NCBI GenBank assembly: GCA_016932965.1
Contig: JAFGBW010000011.1
Span: forward strand, 1 to 31,657
Origin: Candidatus Auribacterota bacterium
GTDB taxonomy: Bacteria > Auribacterota > JAFGBW01
Reading direction: 5' to 3'
DNA length: 31,657 nt
A program made the translations under genes and the position numbers. The notes below the pieces were generated by a model, which made no database searches, was not told the DNA's origin, and worked only from the letters and a program-made list of their open reading frames with translations. Below are positions 24,242-31,657 of the stretch, piece after piece. How positions within the stretch are numbered: position 1 is the stretch's first letter; the number at the start of each line of letters is the position of its first letter.

Positions 24242-24931
24242 TTGGATTCTGAAAACAAAGAGATCATCACGGATCAGAATTTTATCAGAAAATATCTGGT
24301 CACTGGAGAGAGTCTCTTTGTCTTCATCAAAATCGGCACATCTTATCAATTCGATAAAACCTATGTTTTTTCCTGTGACGAGGAGCGTTTTCTTATTCAG
24401 AGGCCGTATCAAAAGGGTCAGCGTGTTATTCTCACTCCTGGAATGGAGTTCTTTTTTAAATTATTTCCTTTTGAGGGATATTTTGAATTTTCCTGTATTT
24501 GCGGGGAAATCCTGACTTTCAAAGGCAAAGAATGCCTTGTTTTTCCTTATCCGTCCAGCCTCACCCGGATTCAGCGCAGGCAGGCGTTTAGGGTGCCCAT
24601 ATCTCTTCCGGGTAAATTCGTCATCAAAAGTTCCAGTTGTTTTATTCATGATGTCACGGTGACGGATTTGAGCGTTGCTGGAGCGCGTATCTCGGCCAAC
24701 TTCAATGTGACGGCGGATTCGGAAGGAACACTCAGTTTTCTGTTTCCCGTACAGCCCCCCGTGACTTTTTCGGTTCCTGTGAGGATTCAGCGTGCTCAGA
24801 AGATAACAAATGAAAGGAGTAATTACGCTTTTTCCTATGGTCTGCTTTTTCTATCGCTCACTTCGGTCCAGGAAAAAATATTGAGCCGTTATGTGAATGA
24901 GGTCCAGCTCCGCCATCATTTGAGTAGATAA
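24242..24931 (+). CDS. YcgR-like PilZ domain protein (c-di-GMP receptor)
   Basis: 229 residues, cytoplasmic. The N-terminal beta-rich part (about 1-105) resembles the YcgR/PilZN flagellar-brake-like domain. The C-terminal PilZ domain has QRRQAFRVP (Arg113, Arg117) and DLSVAGARI (Asp142, Ser144, Gly147), both c-di-GMP binding motifs. The TTG start at 24242 is chosen because AAGGGG lies about 7 nt upstream and the frame is closed by a TGA only about 30 nt before it. It follows the exported glycosidase pair by 64 nt on the same strand and is likely in their operon. No flagellar gene is nearby, so the domain name should not be taken as proof of motility control. Confidence 0.83.
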   Translation: MDSENKEIITDQNFIRKYLVTGESLFVFIKIGTSYQFDKTYVFSCDEERFLIQRPYQKGQRVILTPGMEFFFKLFPFEGYFEFSCICGEILTFKGKECLVFPYPSSLTRIQRRQAFRVPISLPGKFVIKSSSCFIHDVTVTDLSVAGARISANFNVTADSEGTLSFLFPVQPPVTFSVPVRIQRAQKITNERSNYAFSYGLLFLSLTSVQEKILSRYVNEVQLRHHLSR

Positions 24932-25058
24932 TAGTTTTTCATTTTCCGCTTTATTCTTAAATCCCGATTCATGCGCATCCGTTTTTATTTTTTAACGCAT
25001 CCTCTTTGATTCAAGATCAGAGTCATGCCGGATAATAGTGATTCGGCTAAATAGTCCT

Positions 25059-25086
25059 TTGTTTTTTCACCCGCATAAGCTATACT
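25059..25086 (+). promoter_or_regulatory. Candidate gcv promoter
   Basis: TTGTTT (25059-25064), 16-nt spacer, TATACT (25081-25086), about 30 nt before the gcvT start region. The -10 is good, the -35 poor. The gap 24932-25122 has no glycine-riboswitch core that I can recognise. Confidence 0.35.
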
Positions 25087-25122
25087 TAAATTCCTTTTTT
25101 AAGATTTTGAAAGACGTGCTTC

Positions 25123-26223
25123 ATGGGTGAAACAGCTAAAAAGACGGTTTTGTATGAAGAGCATCTCGCTCTGCATGCAAAAATGGTGGAATTCAGCGGG
25201 TTTCTCATGCCGGTTTCCTATGATTCCATCATCCAGGAACATCTTTGTGTCCGGCAGCATGTCGGGATTTTTGATATCTCGCACATGGGTCAGATCTCCG
25301 TTCGCGGAAAAGACGTTTTTTCTTTTCTTCAATATCTTATCCCGAATAATCTCAGCCATTTGACGAATGGAAAAATTCTTTATTCCGCTCTATGCAATGA
25401 ACAGGGAGGGATCGTGGATGATATTTTAGTCTATCAGAAGTCAAAGGAAGATTATCTGATTGTCGTGAATGCCTCCAATACGCACAAGGATTTTCAATGG
25501 ATTGCATCCCAGGCAAAGAGGTATTCCGGTTCAAAGGTGGCGGATATCACCCCAATATTTGCCTTTTTTGCCGTGCAGGGGCCCCAATCCCTTTCTCTCA
25601 TGGAAAAAATAGGTTTCAAGGTCAGTTCTCTCGGGTACTATCATTTTGTTGAAACAAAATTTGAAAATGATCCAGTGCTAATTTCCCGTACGGGTTACAC
25701 AGGAGAGGATGGATTTGAAATCCTTCTTCCCAAAGCCTTGGCTGTTTCTTTATGGAATCGATTTCTCAAGGAAGGAGCTCCTTTTCAAGTAAAGCCCATT
25801 GGTCTGGGAGCCCGGGACACCTTGAGGCTGGAACCCTGTTTTTCACTTTACGGACATGAATTGTCTGATTCCATCACTCCTTTGGAGGCGGGGATCGGCT
25901 GGACCGTGGATTTTTCCAAGGAAGATTTTATCGGTAAAACCGGGCTCCTTAACAATCCCGGAACGAGACGGTTGGTTGGTTTTGAAATGCTTGACAAAGG
26001 CATCCCCAGGAACGGTTACCCGGTTTATAAAAACGGCCAAAAAATAGGTGTTGTGACCAGCGGATCCTATCTGCCTTCCCTTGGAAAAAATATGGGGCTG
26101 GCATTGGTAGAAGGAACCAATGATATCGGAATCCCGATTGAAGTGGAAGTAAGAGCAAACCGGCTGAAAGCGGTTACGGTCAAAAAACCTTTTTATGTCC
26201 CGTTAAACAGAAGAAAGAAATAA
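25123..26223 (+). CDS. gcvT: Glycine cleavage system aminomethyltransferase (T protein)
   Basis: 366 residues, the normal GcvT length. It transfers the aminomethyl carbon from lipoylated GcvH to tetrahydrofolate, releasing ammonia, in the cytoplasm. Recognisable blocks are YDSIIQEHLCVRQHVGIFDI near the start, ISHMGQISVRG, the GGIVDDILVYQ segment, SRTGYTGEDGFEILLP, the GARDTLRLEPCFSLYGHEL folate-site region and TSGSYLPSLGKNMGLALV near the C-terminus. First gene of the cluster gcvT-gcvH-gcvPA-gcvPB. The ribosome-binding site is weak (GAAAGA). The gap to gcvH is 171 nt and contains an inverted repeat element. Confidence 0.96.
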   Translation: MGETAKKTVLYEEHLALHAKMVEFSGFLMPVSYDSIIQEHLCVRQHVGIFDISHMGQISVRGKDVFSFLQYLIPNNLSHLTNGKILYSALCNEQGGIVDDILVYQKSKEDYLIVVNASNTHKDFQWIASQAKRYSGSKVADITPIFAFFAVQGPQSLSLMEKIGFKVSSLGYYHFVETKFENDPVLISRTGYTGEDGFEILLPKALAVSLWNRFLKEGAPFQVKPIGLGARDTLRLEPCFSLYGHELSDSITPLEAGIGWTVDFSKEDFIGKTGLLNNPGTRRLVGFEMLDKGIPRNGYPVYKNGQKIGVVTSGSYLPSLGKNMGLALVEGTNDIGIPIEVEVRANRLKAVTVKKPFYVPLNRRKK

Positions 26224-26269
26224 TTCGTTTTCAATAGGTCAGTTATGCTTAAAGAATAAAAATATCAGA

Positions 26270-26371
26270 AACCACGAAATGCACGCAAGACACGAAAATG
26301 GAAAGATTTTTTTTAAATTACGTTCAGTAATTTTGATTATTAATTTCGTGCTTTTCGTGTATTTCGGGGTT
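26270..26371. repeat. Nonamer-arm hairpin repeat D (CACGAAANN type) inside the gcv cluster
   Basis: Left arm (26270-26300) has units CACGAAATG, CACGCAAGA, CACGAAAAT. Right arm 26342-26371 read reversed gives AACCCCGAAATACACGAAAA and then GCACGAAATT. An inner hairpin AAATTAC/GTAATTT lies in the loop. It fills most of the gap between gcvT and gcvH, ending about 11 nt before the gcvH ribosome-binding site. Confidence 0.78.
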
Positions 26372-26394
26372 AAAAAATCATAAGGAGTTTGCCT

Positions 26395-26769
26395 ATGTCC
26401 TCATCTGTCCCGGAAGACCTCAAATATACCCAGACCCATGAATGGGTGCGTTTCAATGGATCTAAAGCTGTTGTCGGCATCACGGATCATGCCCAGCATG
26501 AATTGACGGATATTGTTTTTGTCGAACCGCCGAAAACCGGAAAAATTTTTGAGGCGGGTAATGTTGCGGCGGTAGTCGAATCAGTCAAGGTCGCATCCGA
26601 TATTTATGCGCCGGTTTCCGGAACGGTCACTTCCGTCAATACAGAACTGGAAAAAAATCCCGGCCTCATCAACAGCGATCCTTACGGCAAGGGATGGATT
26701 TTTGAGCTTGAAACAACCGATACGGGAGAAAATCTGCTGGACGCTGCTTCCTACGGGAAGCTGGTGTAA
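26395..26769 (+). CDS. gcvH: Glycine cleavage system H protein
   Basis: 124 residues. It is the lipoyl carrier that shuttles the aminomethyl group among P, T and L proteins. The lipoylation site is Lys65 in ESVKVASDIYAPVSG; THEWVR near the N-terminus and NSDPYGKGWIFELE in the C-terminal half are classic. The ATG at 26395 has AAGGAG 7 nt upstream; a TTG two codons earlier is not needed. It lies between a hairpin repeat upstream and a heptamer array downstream. The lipoamide dehydrogenase (L protein) gene is not in the window. Confidence 0.97.
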   Translation: MSSSVPEDLKYTQTHEWVRFNGSKAVVGITDHAQHELTDIVFVEPPKTGKIFEAGNVAAVVESVKVASDIYAPVSGTVTSVNTELEKNPGLINSDPYGKGWIFELETTDTGENLLDAASYGKLV

Positions 26770-26781
26770 TGAGGATGTTAA

Positions 26782-26830
26782 ATCAAGAATCAAGAATCAA
26801 GAATTGAGAATTAAGAATTTAGAATTGGGA
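26782..26830. repeat. Tandem heptamer array
   Basis: Seven head-to-tail 7-nt units: ATCAAGA three times, then ATTGAGA, ATTAAGA, ATTTAGA, ATTGGGA. Positions 1, 2, 5 (mostly), 6 and 7 are constant while the middle varies. It occupies the gap between gcvH and gcvPA and ends 18 nt before the gcvPA start, just upstream of its GGAGAGG ribosome-binding site. Confidence 0.85.
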
Positions 26831-26847
26831 ATGAAAGCGGAGAGGCC

Positions 26848-28182
26848 ATGCATTTTACTCCTCATTCGGAATCCATTATTGAAGAAATGCTGAAGACCAT
26901 CGGGGTCTTGAATTTCGAAGAATTGATCCGGACCGTACCGTCTCAAGTCCGCTGCAGGGAAAACTGGGATGAGCCCGGATTGAAAGAATCCGATGTCCGG
27001 AAGAAATACAGGAATCTCGCCGAGGAAAACGAACCGGTGACCCGCATCCAGTCTTATCTGGGTGGGGGAGTCTATGAGCATTTTATTCCGTCTGTTGTGA
27101 ACCATCTGGCTTCAAGGCCGGAATTCGTCACCTCGTACACCCAGTATCAGCCGGAATCGAACCAGGGAATGCTGCAGGGTTTGTTCGAATATCAGACCCT
27201 TTTATGCCGGCTGACCGGCATGGATGTATCCAATTCCTCCCACTATGACGGGGCCACTTCTCTGGCGGAAGCCGTGCTGATGGCTCTCCGGAACAAACCC
27301 GGAAAAATATTGTATTCCAAATATCTCCATCCCCATTATACGGAAGTGTTGAAAACTTACCTCTTCAATGACCGTTCTTGTTTGTTTGAAGTGACGCCCT
27401 ATGAAGGGACCATGACCGCCGAAGCTTTTCCAAAGGAAGAGGAAATCTCCGCCGTGATTGTACAGAGCCCCAATTTTTTAGGAATCATAGAAGACATGAT
27501 TTCACTTTCTGAATGGGCGCATGCCAGGGGAGCCGTCCTCATCGCGGTGGTCAATCCTGTTTCCCTTGGAATGCTGGAAGCGCCGGGAAATCTGGGTGCT
27601 GACATGGTGGTGGGAGAGGGACAGCCTCTTGGAAATTCTTTGAGTTTTGGAGGCCCGTATTTTGGATTCATGTGCGTTAAAAAGGAATGGATGAGGAAGA
27701 TGCCCGGCAGGATTGTCGGCCAGACCGCAGACAAAGCCGGAAGGCGTGGCTTTGTTCTCACACTGCAGACAAGGGAGCAGCATATCCGGCGTGAGAAGGC
27801 GGTTTCCAATATTTGTTCGAATGAAGCCCTGTGCGCCCTGAGGGCGGCCATTTATCTGGCTTATCTGGGGGAGACAGGCTTTAAAAATCTCAGTGAGGAA
27901 TGTTTTGAGAAAGCCCATCTCCTTCAGGAGAAACTTTCTTCCATCCCCGGACTTGTTCCCGTGTATAACAAGCCTTTTTTCAATGAATTTGCCGTCAGGA
28001 TCAAACATAAGAAGATCGCGTCTGTCCTTTCCAAATTGAGGAGAAATCAGATTGCCGCAGGTATCCGTTTGAATCAGTTTTACCATGACCATGCCAATGA
28101 CTTTTTGATCGCGGTTACGGAAACCAAAACAGCTGAAAATTTGGATTATTATTATGAAATCATGAAAGAGGTCCTTGCATGA
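26848..28182 (+). CDS. gcvPA: Glycine dehydrogenase (decarboxylating) subunit 1
   Basis: 444 residues, the usual size of the N-terminal half of split glycine decarboxylase. With GcvPB it decarboxylates glycine and loads the aminomethyl group onto lipoylated GcvH. Typical blocks are FIPSVVNHLASRPEFVTSYT followed by YQPESNQGMLQGLFEYQ, LTGMDVSNSSHYDGATSLAE, the GEGQPLGNSLSFGGPYFGF segment and LQTREQHIRREKAVSNICSN. The PLP lysine lies in the other subunit. GGAGAGG precedes the ATG. The stop overlaps gcvPB by 4 nt (ATGA), so the subunits are made together. Confidence 0.97.
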   Translation: MHFTPHSESIIEEMLKTIGVLNFEELIRTVPSQVRCRENWDEPGLKESDVRKKYRNLAEENEPVTRIQSYLGGGVYEHFIPSVVNHLASRPEFVTSYTQYQPESNQGMLQGLFEYQTLLCRLTGMDVSNSSHYDGATSLAEAVLMALRNKPGKILYSKYLHPHYTEVLKTYLFNDRSCLFEVTPYEGTMTAEAFPKEEEISAVIVQSPNFLGIIEDMISLSEWAHARGAVLIAVVNPVSLGMLEAPGNLGADMVVGEGQPLGNSLSFGGPYFGFMCVKKEWMRKMPGRIVGQTADKAGRRGFVLTLQTREQHIRREKAVSNICSNEALCALRAAIYLAYLGETGFKNLSEECFEKAHLLQEKLSSIPGLVPVYNKPFFNEFAVRIKHKKIASVLSKLRRNQIAAGIRLNQFYHDHANDFLIAVTETKTAENLDYYYEIMKEVLA

Positions 28183-29648
28183 AGGTTCCGCTTTCAGAAC
28201 AGCTTCTTTTTGAGAAAGCCGCATCCGGGTCCGGCCAGTTTTCTGCTGAACATTCTTTGCTGAACAGGGAGAAGCTGGTCAGCAGGGTGCCTTCGTTTTT
28301 CTTAAGGAAAAACGAAATCGGTCTTCCGGAGCTGAGTGAGCGCGATTTGGTGATGCATTATACGCGTCTGGCCGGCCGTATGTTTTCGGTGGACAGTCAT
28401 TTTTATCCTTTGGGTTCCTGCACCATGAAATACAATCCGAAAATTTCCGAAGACGTAAGCTCCGAGGAAGGATTCCAGTATGCGCATCCTTTTCAGAATG
28501 AAGACGATGTTCAGGGCTGTCTGCAGATGATGCATGAACTGGAACAGCGTCTCAATGTCATTTGCGGAATGGACGCCTTTACGTTACAGCCCTCTGCAGG
28601 AGCGCACGGGGAATTGACGGCTTTATTGATAGCCAGAAAATATTTTAAGGACAGGAAAGAGGAACGCATTAAGGTGGTGGTGCCTGATTCCTCGCATGGC
28701 ACGAATCCGGCTTCAGCCTCGCTGTGCGGTTTTCACGTGGTGACGATCCCCTCTTTAAACGGCGAGGTGGACATGGCTGCCCTTGAAAGAGAATGCACTT
28801 CTGATTTGGCGGTCTTCATGCTCACCAATCCCAATACAGCGGGTTTGTTTGAAAAAAACATCGTTTCCATCTGTGAAAAGGTCCATTCAGCGGGCGGTTT
28901 GACCTATTATGACGGAGCTAATTTAAACGCATTGATGGGGATTGCCAGGCCCGGGGACATGGGGTTTGACCTCCTGCATGTCAATCTTCATAAAACCATG
29001 GCCACTCCTCACGGCGGGGGCGGTCCCGGTTCAGGTCCGGTCGGGGTCAAGGCTCATTTGGTTTCTTATTTGCCTGTGCCTTTTGTGGAAAAGAAAAAAG
29101 ACGATGTTTATAAATGGTCCTATAAAAGGCCCGGCACCATCGGGATGATGAAATCATTCTGGGGGAATTTCGGTGTGGCCCTCAAAGCCGCTGTTTACTG
29201 CGATGCCCTGGGATTTTCCGGGTTAAAACAGGCCTCACTCACAGCCGTGTTGAATGCGAATTATCTGAAGAAAAAATTGGAAGACACGTTCACGGTTCCT
29301 TTTAATGAACTCTGCATGCATGAGTTTGTCATGACACCTCACCCGGAAAAAAGCCCTGCCAAGACCCTCGATATGGCCAAACGTCTTTTGGATTTCGGCA
29401 TACATGCCCCTACAGTTTATTTTCCCCTGACTGTCAAGGAGTCCATGATGATCGAACCAACCGAAACAGAGAGCAAAGATACCCTTGATGAGTTTGTTTC
29501 GGTCATGATGCAGATAGCGGATGAGGCCAGGAATCAGCCTGAAAAACTGCATGACGCTCCCCTTACGACCTATCGTCAAAGGCTGGATGAAGTCCGTGCG
29601 GCCAGAAATCCTGTTTTAAAATACGGGGACCCTGTTGATCCTGCGTAA
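28179..29648 (+). CDS. gcvPB: Glycine dehydrogenase (decarboxylating) subunit 2
   Basis: 489 residues, the C-terminal half of split P protein and the part that binds pyridoxal phosphate: Lys272 in NLHKTMATPHGGGGPGSGP. Other family blocks are FYPLGSCTMKYNPKI, LQPSAGAHGELTALL, VPDSSHGTNPASASLCGF and YDGANLNALMGI. It is translationally coupled to gcvPA and is the last gene of the cluster; a nonamer-type inverted repeat follows 32 nt after the stop. The split PA/PB form is usual in Firmicutes, thermophiles and many candidate phyla, unlike the fused enterobacterial GcvP. Confidence 0.97.
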   Translation: MKVPLSEQLLFEKAASGSGQFSAEHSLLNREKLVSRVPSFFLRKNEIGLPELSERDLVMHYTRLAGRMFSVDSHFYPLGSCTMKYNPKISEDVSSEEGFQYAHPFQNEDDVQGCLQMMHELEQRLNVICGMDAFTLQPSAGAHGELTALLIARKYFKDRKEERIKVVVPDSSHGTNPASASLCGFHVVTIPSLNGEVDMAALERECTSDLAVFMLTNPNTAGLFEKNIVSICEKVHSAGGLTYYDGANLNALMGIARPGDMGFDLLHVNLHKTMATPHGGGGPGSGPVGVKAHLVSYLPVPFVEKKKDDVYKWSYKRPGTIGMMKSFWGNFGVALKAAVYCDALGFSGLKQASLTAVLNANYLKKKLEDTFTVPFNELCMHEFVMTPHPEKSPAKTLDMAKRLLDFGIHAPTVYFPLTVKESMMIEPTETESKDTLDEFVSVMMQIADEARNQPEKLHDAPLTTYRQRLDEVRAARNPVLKYGDPVDPA

Positions 29649-29680
29649 AGAGTAATTAAGGCACGCTGAAGAAATCCTTA

Positions 29681-29809
29681 TTCACCACGGAGGACGCGGA
29701 GATTTAATCTTTTCTTAAGTTCATGAATAAACTTTGGAACCTGGATTCTGCTGTCAAACAGCAGAATGACTTTCCCTCCTCCGTGTCCCCTGTGAGCTCA
29801 GTGGTGTAA
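29681..29809. repeat. Nonamer-arm hairpin repeat E after gcvPB
   Basis: Left arm TTCACCACGGAGGACGCGGA begins at 29681. Right arm 29775-29809 read reversed gives TTACACCACTGAGCT, CACAGGGGA, CACGGAGGA. A nested perfect hairpin ATTCTGCTGT/ACAGCAGAAT with a 3-nt loop (29745-29767) lies between the arms. Its place makes it a possible end point for gcv transcription. The remainder of the gap up to 29879 shows nothing further. Confidence 0.72.
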
Positions 29810-29879
29810 TTTCCTTCCTTTACTTCACTTGGATTTTAGCTAGTTCATTTTCAAATAATATCGCGGAAATTCTATACCC

Positions 29880-29897
29880 TTTTTGTTCCAACAAAAA
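29880..29897 (-). terminator. Weak terminator-like hairpin after the right-edge gene
   Basis: TTTTTGT and ACAAAAA (7-nt perfect arms, 4-nt loop) lie 10 nt past the stop codon of the minus-strand gene. The stem is AT-rich and carries its own T-run in one arm. Assignment is positional. Confidence 0.35.
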
Positions 29898-29907
29898 TGA
29901 TTCACGA

Positions 29908-31657
29908 TCAGGCGGCGGAACTCAGTAATTCTGCCTGACTGGAAGAAGGCTGCAGACTGTCAATGAACCCAGAGTAACGTAATCGGATCAAGCTGTTGGC
30001 GGCGTTCCAGGCATAGGCATTATCCACATGGTGGGCGAGCGGCATATAAATGTAAGGGGTGCCCGGATAAGGCCATTGGGCGGTTTGACCAAATCCTTCG
30101 GGTCCTATGATGGCAGGAAGGCCGAATTCAGGAGAGCAGAGATTGTTTAAAGTCAGCACGGAATTTCCTGCTTCCGCATAGAGGGTGTCTGCAATATCAG
30201 GGTATCCTTCTTCAACGGCAAATTCAGAAGAATCCAATAAGGCTGAAGCGTTATTTCCGGTCAACTCAGTCCATACAGGCATGAGTTCGTTATGCTCGAG
30301 ACCGTCCGCATGAAATTGTTTTAAAAGAGCGTGCGAAATAGTCGTGGTTGTTTCACCGGGATTGACGCTCCAGTTGTAGGTCACATTATCAACACCCCAG
30401 GTGGCATTCGTCCAGGTATCATTGGACAAAACCCATTCTGCTGTGAAAAGGGCATCCAAAAGACTTTGCGTTTCCGGCTGGATGGCATCAGAATAATTAT
30501 AATATAAACGATGTGCCAGTTTGCGGAATTCCACCTGTCCCTCTGCACCCTCCCAGTTCGCCAGACTCCATACAGGAAGCCCATTCGGGTCAAATGCAAA
30601 CGTGGCGGCATCTGCACCGGTATAACGGGCCCAGGCTGAAAAAATATCTTCTGCGGCCCTCAAATAGACCATATTTGAGGCGGTATTTAAATCATACAAC
30701 GACAACAGAAGCTGGGCAAAACGGGAATTTTCTTCAGGATTGGCAAAATCATCTGAATAAGGGGTCTGTCTGTAAACCGTGTACGTTGTGGTTTGATGAG
30801 GGACGGACAAGGTCCATGCAGAGGGCGAAACAGCATTTCCCATAATCGCGTTTACCAGGTTTTGAACAGCGTTCTGAATCTGTATGACCAGGCCTGCATC
30901 CTCAATTTTTTCGGATAACAATAACAATCCCTGTCCGAGTTTAGCCAGGGGGCCGAGCATGGGCATTTCCACTCCTCCGGAATTGCCGTAGGCGCTGTCC
31001 CAGGTGTTGTCGATGTTCTGAAGGGTCAGCAGGATTTCAACCTGGGTTAATATTTCATCTATTTCCTGGGAGTTCAGATCATCAAAGTTGGGAACAATGT
31101 AATCCTCCAATAACACTCCGAAATCATAAATATAGCATCTGGATAATGATGATCCCACATTGGAATCAACAGGAACACTCTGAGAAGGGTCGCCGGGCAA
31201 TCCCTGATTATAATAACTGCTTAAAAGTCCCAGGGCATTTTTTCTGTCCGGATTCAAAAGCCACTGCCTGCATATGACCTCAGAGGTTTTCGTTTGTAAT
31301 TCTAAAGCAGCATCTACGATAGGATCGCCTGTTGCAGGATCTGATGTCCTGGAACAGTCATCGACAGGATCAGTCCCTCCTGTTCCTGTACCGCCGGTAT
31401 CTGTTGGGCCTGTACCGCCAGTATCAGTGGGTCCTGTGCCACCAGTGTCGGTTGGCCCGGTACCACCAGTGTCAGTGGGTCCTGTTCCGGCGGTATCATC
31501 AGGGATAACATTTCCGGTTCCGCCATCATCGGTTTGTCCTGTTCCGGCGGTATCATCAGGGATAACAGGCCCGGTTCCGCCATCGTCGGTTTGTCCTGTT
31601 CCGGCGGTATCATCAGGGATAACATTTCCGGTTCCGCCGTTAGAATCAACAGGCTCA
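29908..31657 (-). CDS. Secreted or surface protein with Gly/Thr/Asp repeat linker, partial
   Basis: The frame is open from the right edge of the window to a TGA at 29908-29910, giving 582 visible residues; the start is outside. Visible parts in order: a repeat linker (19-residue units such as NVIPDDTAGTG then QTDDGGTG, followed by four PTDTGGTG octamers), a short DPVDDCSRTSDPATGDP stretch, and a C-terminal domain of about 470 residues. That domain is rich in Trp, Tyr and Asn and predicted largely helical (LGPLAKLGQGLLLLSEKI; RFAQLLLSLYDLNTASNMVY), which could be an alpha/alpha-toroid like many polysaccharide-active proteins. I do not recognise the family. A short, low-complexity-linked, Asp/Thr-rich architecture indicates an extracellular protein. 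A TTG at 31257 could be mistaken for the start, but the same frame continues upstream through the linker. Confidence 0.72.
   Translation of the reverse strand, partial: EPVDSNGGTGNVIPDDTAGTGQTDDGGTGPVIPDDTAGTGQTDDGGTGNVIPDDTAGTGPTDTGGTGPTDTGGTGPTDTGGTGPTDTGGTGTGGTDPVDDCSRTSDPATGDPIVDAALELQTKTSEVICRQWLLNPDRKNALGLLSSYYNQGLPGDPSQSVPVDSNVGSSLSRCYIYDFGVLLEDYIVPNFDDLNSQEIDEILTQVEILLTLQNIDNTWDSAYGNSGGVEMPMLGPLAKLGQGLLLLSEKIEDAGLVIQIQNAVQNLVNAIMGNAVSPSAWTLSVPHQTTTYTVYRQTPYSDDFANPEENSRFAQLLLSLYDLNTASNMVYLRAAEDIFSAWARYTGADAATFAFDPNGLPVWSLANWEGAEGQVEFRKLAHRLYYNYSDAIQPETQSLLDALFTAEWVLSNDTWTNATWGVDNVTYNWSVNPGETTTTISHALLKQFHADGLEHNELMPVWTELTGNNASALLDSSEFAVEEGYPDIADTLYAEAGNSVLTLNNLCSPEFGLPAIIGPEGFGQTAQWPYPGTPYIYMPLAHHVDNAYAWNAANSLIRLRYSGFIDSLQPSSSQAELLSSAA
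31384..31626 (-). repeat. Coding tandem repeats (57-nt and 24-nt units)
   Basis: On the minus strand three 57-nt units start at 31626, 31569 and 31512 (peptide NVIP/PVIP-DDTAGTG..). The last runs into four 24-nt units starting at 31479, 31455, 31431 and 31407, each encoding PTDTGGTG. Copies differ mainly at synonymous third positions. The array continues toward the window edge (GGTGNV is preceded by DSNG). Confidence 0.88.

Noticed and set aside
24156-24515. 119-codon plus-strand frame overlapping the second glycosidase end and the YcgR-like gene
   Set aside because: It is out of frame with both neighbours, and the YcgR-like frame carries the PilZ motifs and a better ribosome-binding site.
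24932-25122. Possible glycine riboswitch before gcvT
   Set aside because: Searched by eye for the conserved glycine aptamer core and its paired stems; none is recognisable. Only a candidate promoter remains.
31314-31649. 111-codon minus-strand frame of EPEMLSLMIPPEQ-like repeats
   Set aside because: It is the alternate frame of the coding repeat array. The frame encoding the Gly/Thr/Asp linker continues into the long C-terminal domain and is the real one.

Overview
This window reads as ordinary bacterial chromosome of moderate GC content. The genes are densely packed and most start on ATG with a few on TTG. Many exported proteins carry Gram-negative style signal peptides, and short structured repeats sit between genes. 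There are no rRNA or tRNA genes, no phage genes, no insertion-sequence transposase and no CRISPR array. The domain mix (exported debranching enzymes, PilZ proteins, polyferredoxin, HgdB-like dehydratase) and the CLSPK-type stretch just after one signal peptide remind me of uncultured Gram-negative candidate phyla such as Omnitrophota. That placement is a guess.

Layout. (1) 43-1983: a UvrD/PcrA/Rep-type helicase, followed by two opposed copies of a double-hairpin repeat. (2) 2339-4376, minus strand: leuA (2-isopropylmalate synthase) behind a classical leucine attenuator, with a 26-residue leader peptide holding eight leucines, an antiterminator segment and an intrinsic terminator. (3) 4463-14318: three exported proteins sharing the glycogen-debranching (GDE_C/GH133-like) catalytic fold. 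One is on the minus strand and two are on the plus strand from a shared divergent promoter region. The last is a 1960-residue exported fusion of a GH13-type domain and a GH133-type domain. (4) 14399-15654: a small exported helical protein and a PilZ-TPR protein. (5) 16030-18382: an N-carbamoylputrescine amidase-like nitrilase and a NapH-like membrane polyferredoxin. (6) 18646-20006: a 2-hydroxyacyl-CoA dehydratase-like protein followed by the stump of its ATPase activator. (7) 20606-24931: two overlapping exported clan-A glycosidase-like proteins and a YcgR-like PilZ protein. (8) 25123-29648: a glycine-cleavage cluster gcvT-gcvH-gcvPA-gcvPB whose gaps are filled with repeats. (9) 29908 to the right edge, minus strand: the C-terminal part of a surface or secreted protein with a Gly/Thr/Asp repeat linker.

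How they may work together: regions 3 and 7 look like envelope or extracytoplasmic glucan-processing loci, each ending in a PilZ (cyclic-di-GMP receptor type) gene. This repeated arrangement suggests c-di-GMP-linked control of glycan metabolism at the cell surface. The leu and gcv genes are normal housekeeping. The intergenic regions are unusually rich in inverted repeats. Five elements built on 9-nt periodic arms (CACGGAGGA-like, CACGAAANN-like or CATGAAGGA-like) keep the same hairpin architecture while the arm sequence changes.
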